From positions 353,501 to 417,500 of the forward strand of contig QGFZ01000003.1 in assembly GCA_003149065.1 (NCBI GenBank): a stretch of 64,000 nt of DNA, in the 5' to 3' direction. Both the position numbers and the translations under genes were made by a program. Each line of letters starts with the position of its first letter. The stretch's first letter is position 1. Shown here in pieces: positions 62,944 through 64,000 of this stretch. This DNA is from Ruminococcaceae bacterium R-25. GTDB lineage: Bacteria; Bacillota; Clostridia; Saccharofermentanales; Saccharofermentanaceae. The notes below the pieces were generated by a model that searched no databases, was not told the origin of the DNA, and saw nothing but the letters and a program-made list of their open reading frames with translations.

Positions 62944-64000
62944 TGTTGATTAATAAGACATTAGGAACACCAGTAAAGACAGCGGCGGTTTTTATCGCTG
63001 CTGTCTTCGCAGTTTGTTCCATAGCCTTATTTGCTTTGCCTGCAAAGACAGTCAGGGCGGATGTCGGTCAGCCTGAGATTCCGGTTCCGGCATTGAGCGA
63101 TGTTCACTGCGCTTCTTACTGCGTATATGACAAGACCACGGGATATATAATCCTCAGCATGAATCCTGACGAGAAGATATATCCGGCTTCAATGACCAAG
63201 ATAATGACATGCCTTTTGAGCCTTGAGTATCTCGATACTTCTTCAAAGATCGAAGTAAGCAAAACGGCTTTGGCAGGACTCGGCAACGATTCATCGCTCA
63301 TGGGAGTACTTGAAGGCGAGAAGGTTAAGGTCAGCGAGCTTTTATACGGCCTGATGCTTCCTTCCGGCAACGATGCGGCAAACGCTTTGGGCGAAGGCTG
63401 TGTTGATGCTTTCTTCAAAAAGTATCCTGCAGGCGGCAATACGATGAATAAGGACGGCGTTAACGCGCAGTATATTCTCGATACGCTCAAGGACACGCAG
63501 GAGCATATTCTTTCTTCACGTAAGCTTGATGCCTTTGCGGTACTGATGAATCTCCGTGCAACAAAGCTCGGATGCACGGGAACACATTTCGTGAATGCAT
63601 GCGGACTTCCTGATGACAATCACTACACGACAGCTTATGATCTCGCATTGATCATGTCTGCTGCATCTGAACTTGATGATTTCAAGACTCTTATCAGCGC
63701 TCCGTCACATGTATTTGTTGCTACCAACAGACACAGGGCTGATGCGTGGAGTTATGTTAAGAATTCAAATTACCTTCTTTACGATCCCTGGCTTGCTTCA
63801 AAGACAGCCAACGGAACAAGTTCCCATCTCGCTGCTGTTATCGGCGGCAAGACCGGTACGACATCACAGGCAGGTAAAGGACTTACTATATATACAGTAA
63901 ATGAGAATGGCCACGAGCTCATGATCTCTATCTGCGGAATTCCGGCAGACTATTATTTCTATACTACTATGTATCTTGCTTCGGTTACGGCTTACGGCAA
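62943..64000 (+). CDS. D-alanyl-D-alanine carboxypeptidase (S11), 3' end outside window
   Basis: 352 codons to the window edge. Signal sequence (about 13-40), then the penicillin-binding motifs: S83-M-T-K86 (SxxK), SGNDAAN (SxN) and GGKTGTT (KTG), all intact. S11/DacA-type low-mass PBPs trim the stem pentapeptide of peptidoglycan outside the cell. Translationally coupled to gyrA. The SxN-KTG stretch holds an extra loop (GGNTMNKDGVNAQYILDTL). Confidence 0.93.
   Translation, partial: MLINKTLGTPVKTAAVFIAAVFAVCSIALFALPAKTVRADVGQPEIPVPALSDVHCASYCVYDKTTGYIILSMNPDEKIYPASMTKIMTCLLSLEYLDTSSKIEVSKTALAGLGNDSSLMGVLEGEKVKVSELLYGLMLPSGNDAANALGEGCVDAFFKKYPAGGNTMNKDGVNAQYILDTLKDTQEHILSSRKLDAFAVLMNLRATKLGCTGTHFVNACGLPDDNHYTTAYDLALIMSAASELDDFKTLISAPSHVFVATNRHRADAWSYVKNSNYLLYDPWLASKTANGTSSHLAAVIGGKTGTTSQAGKGLTIYTVNENGHELMISICGIPADYYFYTTMYLASVTAYG

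Overview
The window reads as chromosomal DNA of an anaerobic Firmicute of class Clostridia. Supporting signs are the gene orders SRP RNA-dnaX-ybaB-recR-rqcP and rpmH-rnpA-yidD-yidC-jag-mnmE-mnmG-rsmG, a zinc-type S14, Veg, an Fhs formate-THF ligase, YesM/YesN with LplB/YtcP-type sugar transport, and Thr/Glu-rich linkers in surface proteins. I cannot name the species. I see no tRNA, rRNA, CRISPR array, insertion sequence or prophage.

Left part (1-8.6 kb): the 5' half of an Orn/Lys/Arg decarboxylase-type gene runs off the left edge. It is divergent from a BlaI-type repressor and a BlaR1-like M56 sensor. Behind them lies a large lipoprotein gene whose promoter carries four more BlaI-type operators. 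The lipoprotein is two copies of a module that also forms the C-terminus of the sensor. A zinc-ribbon/HD-like protein, a small gene with an in-frame stop at codon 3, and an HI0933-like flavoprotein follow.

8.6-22.4 kb (mostly minus strand): divIC-like gene, rqcP, recR, ybaB, dnaX and SRP RNA; then fhs with a catalytically degenerate beta-lactamase-fold gene downstream. veg and ispE are on the plus strand. An arginine operon (argC-argB-argD-argF-GNAT acetyltransferase) reads back from a divergent regulatory region.

22.4-42 kb (plus strand): a multi-sugar ABC ATPase, a CdaR/PucR-like regulator, ftsE-ftsX-M23 peptidase, a methyltransferase, hslO, and then the whole S10-spc ribosomal protein operon through secY. 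The operon starts from its own promoter, about 320 nt upstream of rpsJ. The leader between them folds into many perfect helices and is the best candidate here for an undescribed structured RNA.

42-53 kb: an Mbeg1-like hydrolase that is probably leaderless, a histidine phosphatase, then a YesM/YesN two-component system, a solute-binding lipoprotein, two LplB/YtcP permeases and an enlarged YesL (DUF624) protein. There is no ATPase in this cluster, so the MsmK/UgpC-type ATPase at 22.8 kb is the likely motor.

53-64 kb: the rpmH-to-rsmG cluster without dnaA or an obvious origin next to it, then gyrA and the 5' part of a D,D-carboxypeptidase gene that runs off the right edge.
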